Assembly: GCA_016709545.1 (NCBI GenBank)
Contig: JADJMO010000023.1
Coordinates: 1 to 64,000, forward strand
Reading direction: 5' to 3'
DNA from: Myxococcales bacterium
Lineage (GTDB): Bacteria > Myxococcota_A > Polyangia > Polyangiales > JADJMO01
DNA: 64,000 bases
Under the pieces are notes generated by a model that was not told where the DNA came from, ran no database searches, and was given only the letters and a program-made list of their open reading frames with translations. The position numbers and the translations under genes were made by a program. Shown here in pieces: positions 42,485-55,256 of the stretch (position 1 is the stretch's first letter; each line of letters opens with the position of its first letter).

Positions 42485-43053
42485 TCGTACACCTTCATGA
42501 GCTTGAGGACCTCGGCCTTGAACGCGACGTGCTGCTTCTTGGCCTGCCCGAGGTGGCAGAGCAGCTTGGACTTGCCGGAGACGAGATCGAAGCCGAGGAC
42601 GATGCCCTGCGGCACGTGCTCGGGCACCGCCGAGACGCTGAGGACGTCGCCGCCGGCGAGCGCGTCGCGGATCGCGCCCACCTGGTCGCCGAAGCCGGGC
42701 GCGAAGTACACGATGGCGACCTTGCTCTTCTTGATCTTGTCGGCGAGCGCCGTCGCGCCGGGATACGCGAGGAGCGTCTCGTCGTGCGCCACCCCACCGA
42801 CCGTGGCCTGGGTGCCGAGCTCCTTCTGCATCGCCTTGCCCACCCGCGCGGAGGTGTCGTCCCCGGGGCGCACGACGATCCACACCTGCGCGCGCTCGCC
42901 CGCGCGGGCCTCGAAGTTCTTGTCGTAGGCGGCGACCTTGGCGAGCAGCTGCGCCTGCAGCACGGGCGGCACCGCGGCGTCCTCGGACGCGACGTTCGCG
43001 CTCGCGAGCCCGAGCGCGAGGCCCACGCCGGCTGCGGTCCACCTGCCTCCCAC
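42481..43053 (-). CDS. YfiR/DUF4154-family periplasmic protein
   Basis: 190 residues with an N-terminal signal sequence (about 1-23) and the DUF4154 pattern: VLQAQLLAKVAAYDKNFEARAGERAQVWIVV near the start, SKVAIVYFAPGFGDQVGAIRDALAGGDVLSVS in the middle, and the end SGKSKLLCHLGQAKKQHVAFKAEVLKLMKVYE. In YfiR this domain is a periplasmic inhibitor of a membrane signalling enzyme. Genes of this type often precede a TonB receptor and a membrane kinase, as here, so it probably relays outer-membrane occupancy to the kinase at 37751-39868. That relay is inference. Confidence 0.85.
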   Translation of the reverse strand: MGGRWTAAGVGLALGLASANVASEDAAVPPVLQAQLLAKVAAYDKNFEARAGERAQVWIVVRPGDDTSARVGKAMQKELGTQATVGGVAHDETLLAYPGATALADKIKKSKVAIVYFAPGFGDQVGAIRDALAGGDVLSVSAVPEHVPQGIVLGFDLVSGKSKLLCHLGQAKKQHVAFKAEVLKLMKVYE

Positions 43054-43068
43054 GCGCGCCAGGATAGG

Positions 43069-43760
43069 TCAGCCGGGGCACTTCGGGAGGGTCATCGGCG
43101 CAGGGCAGGGGCACTCGGCGGGCATGTACAAGGCCGACCACTGACACTGGACACCGCTCGGATCGACCGACTGCAGGCACACGACGCAGTCCCCACCGCC
43201 CGCCCGGACGGTCGTGCAGATCTCGTCGGCCATGCTCTTCTTGGCGACGTCGCACGTGCAGGTGTGGGGGCCGTCACAGGTGGGCTTCGGCTTCGGGCAG
43301 GTCCAGGTGGTGACGGCGCAGCGGCCATCCGGGGCGCGCTTGCACGGGCCGAAGGTGGGGAGGCTGCCGTCGGCGCACGCGATGCTCGGCACGTCGCACT
43401 CGGTGGGCTCGCACTTTCGCACGCAGGTGCGGATCTCCCAGGCGCAACTGCCGCTCGTCTCGCGTCGACACCGGCCGGTGGGTCCCCCCGTCGTGCCGTC
43501 CTCGCACGCGTAGCTGGCCATGCGGATCGGCGGCCCGCACTCGGTCGTGGCGCAGTCCTCGCCGGGGCACGGGCGTCGCTCGGCGGTGCACGTGCCCGCA
43601 ATGCGCAGGCATCGACCCGTGTACGGGCTCGTCCCGTCCGAGCAGACGTAGCCCAGCATGATGCAGTCGCTGCACGCCTCGCCCTCGGTCGAGACGCTCG
43701 CGCCGCAGCTCGTGACCAGCGGGCCCGCGACGAGCGCGATCCCCGCGACCCCGAGCAACC

Positions 43761-43764
<4 letters not shown>
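43069..43764 (-). CDS. Cysteine-rich lipoprotein
   Basis: 231 residues. MRLLGVAGIALVAGPLVTSC gives the lipobox. The mature protein has more than 25 cysteines in irregular repeats of the type CEDGTTGGPTGRCRRETSGSC and CADGSLPTFGPCKRAPDGRC. It ends AECPCPAPMTLPKCPG. The repeats look like a small disulphide-stabilised module used several times. ATG overlaps the kinase-TPR stop (ATGA). Function unknown; its place in the sensory operon suggests a surface partner of the receptor. Confidence 0.78.
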
Positions 43765-46127
<2,363 letters not shown>

Positions 46128-46169
46128 GGCGACGCCGATGATACGATGTCGTCGCGGACGCGAAGAGGG

Positions 46170-47876
<1,707 letters not shown>

Positions 47877-48112
47877 CGGGGGTACTCCGGAGACTACGGA
47901 CAGACGGGGAGAAGGGTCTCGGGTCGGCGATGCAGGTCAGACCTAGGCAATCTTTGCGGACCTGAGGGACAACCGATCTTCACGCCTGGACGCGATTCAC
48001 GGGAAGTGTCGCTCGAATCTCTTGGTTGCGGCGGGTGCCATGCGAGTTTCGCGCCGCGCTTCCCCCGCGGGGCACTCCAGGGTAGGCCGCTCCGCTCCGC
48101 TCGTCACCCACC
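47877..48112. promoter_or_regulatory. Divergent intergenic region
   Basis: This 236-bp gap separates the minus-strand kinase run from the plus-strand permease gene and must hold at least the promoter of the long signalling run. I see no convincing promoter boxes, hairpin or repeat in it. Confidence 0.4.
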
Positions 48113-49780
48113 ATGTCGTACGACTGGCTCCTCGCCCTCCGCTACCTCCGCTCGAAGAAGAGTGCGTCCATCTCCGTGGGCACCCTCTTCGCCATCCTCG
48201 GGGTCGCCCTCGGCGTGGCCGCGCTCGCGACCGTGATGAGCGTCACGGGCGGCTTCCAGAAGCAGTTCCGCGACAAGGTGCTCGGCGTGAACGCCCACGT
48301 CCTCATCCTCAAGAGGACGCCCGAGTTCCACGAATACAAGCGGGTGATGGACGAGGTGAGCAAGGTGCCCGGCGTCGTCGCCGTGGCGCCGTTCGTCATC
48401 AACCCCATGCTCGTCACCGCTGGCGATCGCACGGCGACCGGCGTCCTCATGAAGGGCGTCGACCCGCAGCTCATGGGGCAGGTGCTCGATCTGCCGAAGC
48501 AGATCGTCGATCCCGTCAGCGGCAAGGCGCTCGGCTTCGCCCAGGGCGACGCGCTCCTGCGGGCTGGACTACGCAGGCCGGGGGCCCACCCCCCCGATCG
48601 CAAGGGCGGCACGTTCGGGCTGCACCCGCTGGACGCGATGCCGATCCCGAGCAGCAGCGGCAGCGGCGGGCCCCTCGGCGTGCTGCCCATCGTCCCCGCT
48701 GGCTCCGGCTCCACCGCGGCGGCTGGCAGCGCGAGCGGCGACTGGCTCCACCAGCACATGGAGAAGCGCCTCGAGGACCTCAAGGCGGAGAACGCGACCA
48801 CCGCGAAGGAGGAGGCCGTCGCCGCCGCCGCGCCGAGCGGCAGCGCCGCGCCCGCGCCCGCGCCCTCCGGCGAGATCGAGCCCGAGGGCGGCTACTCGAG
48901 CAAGCTCCCCGACGAGGCCGACGAGTCGCAGCAGCTCGACGAGATCGCCAAGAAGGAGGCGATGAAGGAGGCCGACAAGGACCTCCCTGGCGTCGTCATC
49001 GGCCGCACGCTCGCCAAGAACCTCGCCGTCGGCATCGGCGACCGCGTGCGCATCACCTCGCCGGCCATCGGCTTCTCGTTCACTGGCAGCACCCGCGCGC
49101 CGACGGCCCGCCAGTTCAAGGTCATCGCGATCTTCGAGGCCGGGTTCGACCAGTACGACAGCAAGCTGGTCTACACCGACATCTACGAGGCGCAGGCGTT
49201 CTGGGACCAGGGCGACAGCGTGACCGGCGTCGAGATGCGGGTCGCCGACATCGACAAGGCCCGCAAGATCCGCGACCAGATCGAGAAGCAGCTCGCGAAC
49301 GGCGTCTATCACGTGATGGACTGGGAGGAGCTCAACCACCCGCTGTTCACCGCCCTGAAAATCCAGCAGATCGGCATGAGCGCGGTGCTCGCGCTGATCA
49401 TCGTGGTGGCCGCCTTCACCGTCATCGCCACGCTGGTCATGGTGGTGCTCGACAAGCGCAAGGAGATCGCCGTGCTCAAGGCGATGGGCGCGCGGGACGG
49501 CGCCATCCTGCGCACGTTCCTCTACCAGGGGCTCATCATCGGCATGATCGGCACCTGCATCGGCCTCTTGCTCGGGTTCGCCGTCTGCAAGGGCCTCCTG
49601 GTCTACGGCTTCCCGCTCGACCCGAAGGTGTATTTCATCTCGCGGTTGCCGGTCGAGGTGCGCCCCCAGGAGTTCCTGGTCACCGGTGCGATCGCCATCC
49701 TGATCTGCCTCGCGGCCACCATCGTCCCCGCGCTGCACGCCGCCAACATCCGCCCCGCCGAGGGCCTCCGCGCGCAGTGA
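48113..49780 (+). CDS. LolC/LolE-type lipoprotein-releasing ABC transporter permease
   Basis: 555 residues. TM1 lies in YLRSKKSASISVGTLFAILGVALGVAALATVMSVTGGFQ, the standard Lol/FtsX-type start, followed by a periplasmic domain. Three C-terminal TM helices follow: ALIIVVAAFTVIATLVMVVLDKRKEIAVLKAMGA, then GLIIGMIGTCIGLLLG, then FLVTGAIAILICLAATIVPALHAA with the end NIRPAEGLRAQ. Lol permeases pull lipoproteins from the inner membrane for transfer to LolA. Residues about 140-290 form a Gly/Ser/Ala/Glu-rich insertion absent from usual relatives (about 410-430 residues). No LolD ATPase gene follows. Confidence 0.9.
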   Translation: MSYDWLLALRYLRSKKSASISVGTLFAILGVALGVAALATVMSVTGGFQKQFRDKVLGVNAHVLILKRTPEFHEYKRVMDEVSKVPGVVAVAPFVINPMLVTAGDRTATGVLMKGVDPQLMGQVLDLPKQIVDPVSGKALGFAQGDALLRAGLRRPGAHPPDRKGGTFGLHPLDAMPIPSSSGSGGPLGVLPIVPAGSGSTAAAGSASGDWLHQHMEKRLEDLKAENATTAKEEAVAAAAPSGSAAPAPAPSGEIEPEGGYSSKLPDEADESQQLDEIAKKEAMKEADKDLPGVVIGRTLAKNLAVGIGDRVRITSPAIGFSFTGSTRAPTARQFKVIAIFEAGFDQYDSKLVYTDIYEAQAFWDQGDSVTGVEMRVADIDKARKIRDQIEKQLANGVYHVMDWEELNHPLFTALKIQQIGMSAVLALIIVVAAFTVIATLVMVVLDKRKEIAVLKAMGARDGAILRTFLYQGLIIGMIGTCIGLLLGFAVCKGLLVYGFPLDPKVYFISRLPVEVRPQEFLVTGAIAILICLAATIVPALHAANIRPAEGLRAQ

Positions 49781-49878
49781 CCGTTCACGGGGCCCGTGTT
49801 CTCCCGTTCACGCGCGGCGGCGCAGCGCGTGGATTCCCCGCGGTCGCGCCTGGCCCCGGCCTTGCTCGCCGGCGCGCC

Positions 49879-50738
49879 ATGCTCCGCCCCTTCCTCGTGC
49901 TCGCCGCCGCGTCGCTCGTCGCGTGCAGCAGCTCCGACGGCCTGAAGATCGCCGACGACACCGGCCTCGAGGGCGGCGCCGACACGGGCGCCACCGACTC
50001 CGTGTCGGACGTGGCGGGCCCGTCGCTGTTCTTCCACGTCCGCACCAGCAAGGACGGCTTCACCCACGTCGACGGCCTCGCCGGTCAGACCGCGCGCGCC
50101 GCGAAGCAGGGCATCCGGAGCTTCCGCCTACTACGCAGCGCCACCGACCCGGCCCCCGTCACGGTGTTCGATCACGGCAAGGGCTTCGTCGAGGCGGGCT
50201 ACGTCGCGGGCGACGACACGGTGGTCGGCAGCGCGAAGATCGCGACCCTCCCCGCCGGCGATTTCAAGCTGGCGCAGGTCGTGGTCACCCACTCGCGCTT
50301 CGTGGTCTCCTCCACGCTGCACTACCTCGGCGCCGACGTCCCCGGCGACTACGACTGCGTGCAGACGCTGAGCGATGGGGTCGACCTCGACGGCATCACC
50401 CGTGCGCGCGGCTGGTATCGCTACACGTTCCTCGCCGGCGGGAAGTCGTACCCGCAGGAGGGCACCGCCGCGCCGCTCCACACCTCGCCCGCCACGGGTG
50501 GGTTCGTGCTGCGCACCGAGGGCGCCACGTCGTTCTACGAGATGAACCTCGACGTGCACGTGGACCCGACCGCCAAGACCGCCTGAACGTGGTGGTCGAG
50601 GTGAACATGTCGGAGAGCTTCCGCTGGGAGGACCAGCCGCTCCCGGGCTACGCGAAGGGCGTCTACGACACGACCCCGACCAGCTTCGAGCCCATCCGCC
50701 GCTTCGGCGCCAACACCTACGTGGTTCGCGTGGAGTGA
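49879..50738 (+). CDS. Lipoprotein of unknown function, one apparent frameshift
   Basis: MLRPFLVLAAASLVAC is a lipoprotein signal. The mature protein is beta-rich (FFHVRTSKDGFTHVDGL, FKLAQVVVTHSRFVVSSTLHYLG). The first frame stops at 50584-50586 after HVDPTAKTA. The next frame carries on with LNVVVEVNMSESFRWEDQPLPGYAKGVYD and ends NTYVVRVE at 50738, which looks like the true C-terminus. One missing base at about 50577-50583 explains this. About 286 residues when repaired. The SESFRWEDQ...GVYD ending resembles the end of DUF4382-like or similar myxobacterial lipoproteins, but I do not assign it. Confidence 0.7.
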
Positions 50739-50756
50739 GCGCAGGCCTCCGGCTCT

Positions 50757-51587
50757 TCACTGCTTCTTCACCCAGCCGTCCTGGTCGACGGTCACCTCGC
50801 CGCGCTTGAGCAGGCCGCCGAGGGCGCGCTTGAATGCCTTCTTGCTGAGGCCGAACAGCTCGCGCAACTCGTCGGGCGAAGAGCGATCCCCGAACCGCGG
50901 GGCGTTCGGGCGCGCCAGCACCGTGAGGATGGTCGCGGCGTCGTCCTCGAGCTGCTCGTGGGCGGCGGCGCGCAGCGACAGCTCGAAGCGCCCGTCCGGG
51001 TGGATGCGCGTGACCCGGAAGCGCCCCGCCTCGCCGCGCGCGAGCTAATGCGGCTCGTGGCGCGGGAGCAGCCCGACGAACGAGCGCTCGACGATGATGA
51101 ACACGCCGATCTCCGGGTCCTTGCGCCAAGCCTCGCCCTCGACCCACTCGTCGAGCGTGAGCTCGAAGCTGTTGTGGAGGAGCTCGCTCACGCGCATCGT
51201 GCCGGCGAGGCGGCCGGTGTCGTCGATGAACAGGCCGATCGGCTCGCGGTCGCCGACCGAGAGGTCGTGGGTCTGCTCGCCCTTGGGCACGAGCAGGTGC
51301 TTGTCGAGCCCGTAGTCGAAGAACGCCCCGAACGAGGTGACGTCGACCACGGTGAGGAAGGTCACCTCGCCGAGGACGAGCAGCGGCGCCCGCGTGGTCG
51401 CGATGGGGCGATCCTCGGAGTCGAGGTAGACGAACACCTCGACGAGGTCGCCGTCCTTGGCGCCCTCGGGGATCTCCTTGCCGGGCAACAGGACCTCGGC
51501 CTCGTGGCCGCCGAGGATGGCGCCGGGCGAGACGATTCGCAGGATGGGCAGCTCCACGAGCCGACCGAGGTGCTCCACGTTGGACAT
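50757..51587 (-). CDS. CvfB-like S1 RNA-binding protein interrupted by an in-frame TAG
   Basis: From MSNVEHLGRLVELPILRIV the protein shows S1-like domains: GHEAEVLLPGKEIPEGAKDGDLVEVFVYLDSEDRPIATT, VTSFGAFFDYGLDKHLLVPKGEQ, VGLFIDDTGRLAGT and GVFIIVERSFVGLLP. A TAG at 51045-51047 follows RHEPH after 180 residues. The same frame then continues for 95 more residues: LARGEAGRFRVTRIHPDGRFELSLR and a C-terminal winged helix (ELFGLSKKAFKRALGGLLKRGEVTVDQDGWVKKQ), to TGA at 50757. That continuation is exactly what CvfB proteins have. A nonsense mutation, a substitution error or readthrough are the options. Confidence 0.82.
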
Positions 51588-51677
51588 CGCGGCGCCATTC
51601 GAGGTCAACCGTCGCGGCGCGTCGAGGGGCCGCCAAAAACTTGCTCCTCGGGTGCGGGCTCCGATACGAGCCGCGCC

Positions 51678-51899
51678 ATGGCGAAGCGAACCCCTTCGAA
51701 GGCGAAGAAGTCCCGCACCCCCACCACGTCGGTCGCGACCAGCGTCGAGACCGTCGGCGTCGAGACCGCGATCGCGCGTCCGAGCCACGAGGCGATCGCC
51801 CGGCGCGCGTACGAGCTCTACCTCTCGCGCGGCGCCGACCACGGCGGACACGAGCACGACTGGCTCGCCGCCGAGCGCGAGCTCGCGACCCTGAACTGA
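51678..51899 (+). CDS. DUF2934-domain small protein
   Basis: 73 residues. A Lys/Thr/Ser-rich N-terminus (MAKRTPSKAKKSRTP) is followed by the DUF2934 motif IARRAYELYLSRGADHGGHEHDWLAAERELA at about 40-70. Proteins of this family are short, cytoplasmic and of unknown function; some link it to stress response. Divergent from the CvfB-like gene, with 90 bp between the starts. ATG at 51678 chosen because longer frames have no match to the family. Confidence 0.8.
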   Translation: MAKRTPSKAKKSRTPTTSVATSVETVGVETAIARPSHEAIARRAYELYLSRGADHGGHEHDWLAAERELATLN

Positions 51900-51905
51900 G
51901 GCCTG

Positions 51906-52358
51906 CTAGGGCCGACCGGACTCGGTGGCCCGCGACCCCTCGGTCGCCCCGAAGGGCGGCTGGATGCGCGCGGCCTCCTCGGTGCTCAGACCCATGGTGA
52001 GCAGCCAGCTCAGGAACTCCGGGTCCTCGGCGAGCTGCGAGACGCGCGCGTGGTTCGCCGTGGCCGCGACGCGGGCGACGAGCGCCTGCGCGCCGACCTG
52101 CTCGAGCAGGTAGGCGAGGGCGCACCGCGTGCCCGACGCATCGACGAAGCACGGCCGCTGCTCGGCGTGGCCGCCGTCCTTGGGGAAGCGCCCGCCGAGC
52201 CGGTAGCCGCGCAGCTCCTCGAGGACGAAGGCCCGAATGGTCCGCGTCGCCGGCGAGAGGTGGGAGACGTCCCGGTCGCGCACCATCTGCTCGGCGCCCT
52301 CGAGGTGAGCGGCGATCCGCGCGTCTTCGAGCAACGAGGCCGGGTCCATCCACCCCAA
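51906..52358 (-). CDS. Hypothetical protein
   Basis: 150 residues, no signal or membrane helix. A region LVARVAATANHARVSQLAEDPEFLSWLLTMGLSTEEAARIQPPFG at about 93-135 has the look of a conserved helical module, and CFVDASGTRCALAYLLEQ precedes it. I recall similar short proteins in myxobacteria but cannot name a family. Alternative start at the second Met (52349). It converges on the DUF2934 gene. Confidence 0.65.
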   Translation of the reverse strand: MGWMDPASLLEDARIAAHLEGAEQMVRDRDVSHLSPATRTIRAFVLEELRGYRLGGRFPKDGGHAEQRPCFVDASGTRCALAYLLEQVGAQALVARVAATANHARVSQLAEDPEFLSWLLTMGLSTEEAARIQPPFGATEGSRATESGRP

Positions 52359-52398
52359 AGATGTCAGCGGCTGCGGCTCGCGTCCAGGGGCCGCCGGC

Positions 52399-53325
52399 TC
52401 AGGCCTTCTGGACGAGCAACCCGATCGAGGTGCTCACGAAGCCGCGCAGCAGGAGCTTCACGTGCGGGTCCTGGCAATAGGGTGGGAGGTCGACGTAGCG
52501 GTCGAGCTCCCGATCCCCGGGGTGGAGGTTGAGCTCGATGCGGTGGCCCTTGGCCCGCAGCCGCGCCGCGAAGGCCTCGATGTCCCGCCGTCGGTAGACG
52601 ACGATCTCGGGGTGCTCCACGGTCGCGTCGTCCGAGCTCAGGTTGAACTCGGTCGTGTGGACCGCGATTCCCCCGGGCACGAGGCAGTCGAGCGACCGCT
52701 CGACGAAGGCAAGGCCGTGGTCGAGCGAGCCGAGGTGCTCGAAGGCGCACGCGGACCAGCAGAAATCGTAGCCCGTGATGTCGGTCGGGACCCGGTTCAT
52801 GTCCACCGGGCGGAACGTGACACGCTCGACGAACGCGGCGTCGTCGCAGATGCCGCGCTCGTTGAGCGCCGACAGCTCGCTCGCGTGTTCGTTCGCCGTG
52901 GCCCAGCCCTTCTCTTGCTCGAGCGGGGCGTCGGTGGCCAGGATCGAGCAGCCTTCCTTGGCGAAGTACGAGGCCAGCGGCTCTTTGCCGACGCCGAAGC
53001 CGACCCCACGGCGACCCGGCGCGAGGCATCCGTGCTGGGTCAACGCCTGCGCGATCCAGGCGAACTCCCACCACTTGCGGTGATGGCGGAAGTTGAGGTG
53101 GAGCGCCTCGCACCACTCGAGGAAGCGCGCCGAGTCGAGCTGGGCCGCGGTCGAGAGCTGCGACACCACGTGGTCGAGCGTCGGCGCCTCGTAGCTCGCG
53201 CGCAGCGTCTCGCTGTAGGCGGCGTAGGCTCGTCGCGCCCTCCGCCACTGCACCTGGGCGCGGGCTCGCGTGAGTCCGTCCTCGAACGTCGCCTTCAGCG
53301 TGCGGAGGGCGGGTCCGGCCTTCAT
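52399..53325 (-). CDS. Class I SAM-dependent methyltransferase
   Basis: 308 residues. The N-terminal 75 residues are helical. A Rossmann fold follows with RRGVGFGVGKEPLASYFAKEGCSILATDAPLEQE (SAM loop GFGVGKE and acidic TD). Motif II/III is the ITGYDFCWSACAFEHLGSLDHGLAFVERSLDCLVPGG region, typical of methyltransferases that act on small or glycan substrates. It lies at the edge of the polysaccharide cluster and is divergent from the FkbM gene, so a sugar or lipid acceptor is plausible. Confidence 0.85.
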   Translation of the reverse strand: MKAGPALRTLKATFEDGLTRARAQVQWRRARRAYAAYSETLRASYEAPTLDHVVSQLSTAAQLDSARFLEWCEALHLNFRHHRKWWEFAWIAQALTQHGCLAPGRRGVGFGVGKEPLASYFAKEGCSILATDAPLEQEKGWATANEHASELSALNERGICDDAAFVERVTFRPVDMNRVPTDITGYDFCWSACAFEHLGSLDHGLAFVERSLDCLVPGGIAVHTTEFNLSSDDATVEHPEIVVYRRRDIEAFAARLRAKGHRIELNLHPGDRELDRYVDLPPYCQDPHVKLLLRGFVSTSIGLLVQKA

Positions 53326-53354
53326 GCGCGCAGGCTATCGTCGAGTCGGTCTCT

Positions 53355-54371
53355 GTGTCGACAGCGTCGGTTGCGCTGCTTGACGCCTTCGACGCCCGCC
53401 GATACCGACCGGAGATGTCTCGCCTCCGGGAGTTGGTTCGTCGCTTTCGGCCGAGTCACGAGGCGACCGCGCACCTCGCGGCGGACATCCTCGGCAAGCG
53501 TTCGTCCACGGTCCTCGACGTCGGCGCGCGCTGGGGCGTGGACGAGGCGTGGTACGCGCTCGATCCGCTGGCGCGCGTGGTCGGGTTCGAGCCCGATCCC
53601 GTCGAGTGTGCGCGGCTCAATGCCACCATCGGCGCGAGCGACAAGCGCGACGCGGCGACCTTCGTCCCCGTGGCCCTCGGTGGCTCCAAGGGTCAGGCGC
53701 AGCTCCACGTCACGCGCGAGCCAGGCTGTTCTTCGCTCCTGCCGCCCAATCGCGCCCTCGTCGCGCGCTACCCGGCCCTCGACGTGATGAGTCCGGTCTC
53801 CAGCCTCTCGGTCGAGGTCACGACCCTGGCGGAGTGGGCGAACGAGCGCGGGTCGACCGACGTCGCCTTCATGAAGCTCGACGTCCAGGGCGCCGAGCTC
53901 GACGTGCTGCGCGGCGCGGGGGCCACGCTCGATCGCTGCGTCGGTCTCGAGCTCGAGGTCGAGTTCATGCCCCTCTACGAGGGCCAGCCCCTCTTCGGCG
54001 ACCTCGACGTCTTCCTGCGCGCCCGCGGCTTCTCGCTCTGGCGCATCAGCCATCTCGTGCACTACGCCGAGCGCCACCGCGACACGCTCGAACGCGAGGA
54101 GAGCGCGGCGTACGACAACGTGCACGTGACCGCCAAGGCGGGCGCGGGCCGGCTCGCCTGGGGACACGCCATCTACCTGCGAGACTTTGCCAGCCTGCCC
54201 GATACGCCGCTCTTGCTGCGCGAGCTGCTCGAGCTGGCCTCGCTGCTCGACGCCATGGGCGAGTCGGACGGCGCGGCGGCCGCCCTCGAGACGGCGCTCT
54301 CGCGGCGCGCGTCCGAGCTCGGTGCTGCCCACTCTCGGGTGCAGGCGCAGATCAGCGCGTTGCGTTCCTGA
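53355..54371 (+). CDS. FkbM-family methyltransferase
   Basis: 338 residues. LGKRSSTVLDVGARWGVDEAWYAL contains the SAM motif I (DVGARWG), VGFEPDP the acidic motif, and the FkbM signature is AFMKLDVQGAELDVLRGAGATLDRCVGLELEVEFMPLY. FkbM enzymes O-methylate sugars or polyketides. The N-terminal 40 residues before the domain are basic. GTG start at 53355; an ATG at 53415 would shorten it. The C-terminal 60 residues form a helix-rich tail. Confidence 0.87.
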   Translation: MSTASVALLDAFDARRYRPEMSRLRELVRRFRPSHEATAHLAADILGKRSSTVLDVGARWGVDEAWYALDPLARVVGFEPDPVECARLNATIGASDKRDAATFVPVALGGSKGQAQLHVTREPGCSSLLPPNRALVARYPALDVMSPVSSLSVEVTTLAEWANERGSTDVAFMKLDVQGAELDVLRGAGATLDRCVGLELEVEFMPLYEGQPLFGDLDVFLRARGFSLWRISHLVHYAERHRDTLEREESAAYDNVHVTAKAGAGRLAWGHAIYLRDFASLPDTPLLLRELLELASLLDAMGESDGAAAALETALSRRASELGAAHSRVQAQISALRS

Positions 54372-54383
54372 GGCTCTGGTCGA

Positions 54384-55235
54384 TCAGGGGCGGTGGGTGG
54401 AGCGGCGCAACCAGTCGCCCGCGGCGACGGTGGCCGACCACACCGAGCGCGCCGCGCGAACCGCGGAGGTCAACGCGAGCTGGCTGCGCCGGTAGGCGGC
54501 GAGCTCCGCCTCCAGCGCCTCGATCTGCCGCTGGTACTCGTAGGGGACGTAGTCGTCGAAGACGTTGGGCATCACGGACAGCGCCTCCCGCAGGTGCGCG
54601 TCCTCCTTGCGGACGTAGTAGCGGTTGAGTCCGTCGAACTGGGCGAAGAGGTAGTCGGCGTCGAGGAGCCGCTGCTCCCACTCCCCGTGGGTCACCTCTT
54701 GCGAGAGGGGCCGGGTGGCCTCGACGAGCAGCACCCGCGGCCGGAAGTGCACGAAGTCCGCCCCTGCGATCACCGCGGCCTCGTGGCCCTCGACGTCGAT
54801 CTTCACGAAGTCGATGGTGCGACTGCCCACGTGCTCGCGACAGATGTCCGCGAGGGTGGTCAGGGGTACGTCGATCTCGTCGAAGGCGAAGCCGCGCGCC
54901 TTGTGCGCCTGCACCTCGTCCGCCGCGAAGGTGGAGAGGCCGACCGCGTCCCCTCGCGCCTTGAAGAAGGTCATCGTGCCGTGGTGGTCGCTGCAGCCGA
55001 CGCAGAGGTTGATGTCGCGCGGTCGCGCGGCGGCGACCAGGGCGTGCTGCTTGGGGGAGGCCTCGACGTTGATGCCGCTCCAGCCCGCGTCGTAGAAGGT
55101 CTTCGTGACCGACAGCAACACCGGATCGCACGCGCCGACGTCGATGTAGAATCCTGACGACACCCCCGCGAAGGCGCGACGGAGCAAAACGTCCTCGCGA
55201 TTCTGGGCGTACGAGGTCCAAGGCATGGTTGGCAT
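54384..55235 (-). CDS. FkbM-family methyltransferase
   Basis: 283 residues. The SAM loop is FYIDVGACDPVLLSVTKTFYDAGWSGINVEASPKQH. The FkbM signature is IDFVKIDVEGHEAAVIAGADFVHFRPRVLLVEATRP. The N-terminus SYAQNREDVLLRRAF is typical for this subfamily of nucleoside/sugar methyltransferases. Not close in sequence to the neighbouring FkbM copy, so it is probably not a recent duplicate. A coiled-coil-like stretch (YQRQIEALEAELAAYRRS) lies near the end. It is convergent with the first FkbM gene and divergent from the flippase. Confidence 0.88.
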   Translation of the reverse strand: MPTMPWTSYAQNREDVLLRRAFAGVSSGFYIDVGACDPVLLSVTKTFYDAGWSGINVEASPKQHALVAAARPRDINLCVGCSDHHGTMTFFKARGDAVGLSTFAADEVQAHKARGFAFDEIDVPLTTLADICREHVGSRTIDFVKIDVEGHEAAVIAGADFVHFRPRVLLVEATRPLSQEVTHGEWEQRLLDADYLFAQFDGLNRYYVRKEDAHLREALSVMPNVFDDYVPYEYQRQIEALEAELAAYRRSQLALTSAVRAARSVWSATVAAGDWLRRSTHRP

Positions 55236-55256
55236 GCTACTAGCCTCGCAGCTTCC

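Noticed and set aside
51045..51047. TAG as pyrrolysine or other recoding
   Set aside because: No pyl genes or recoding signal seen in the window, and no other genes show internal TAG. Mutation or base error is simpler.
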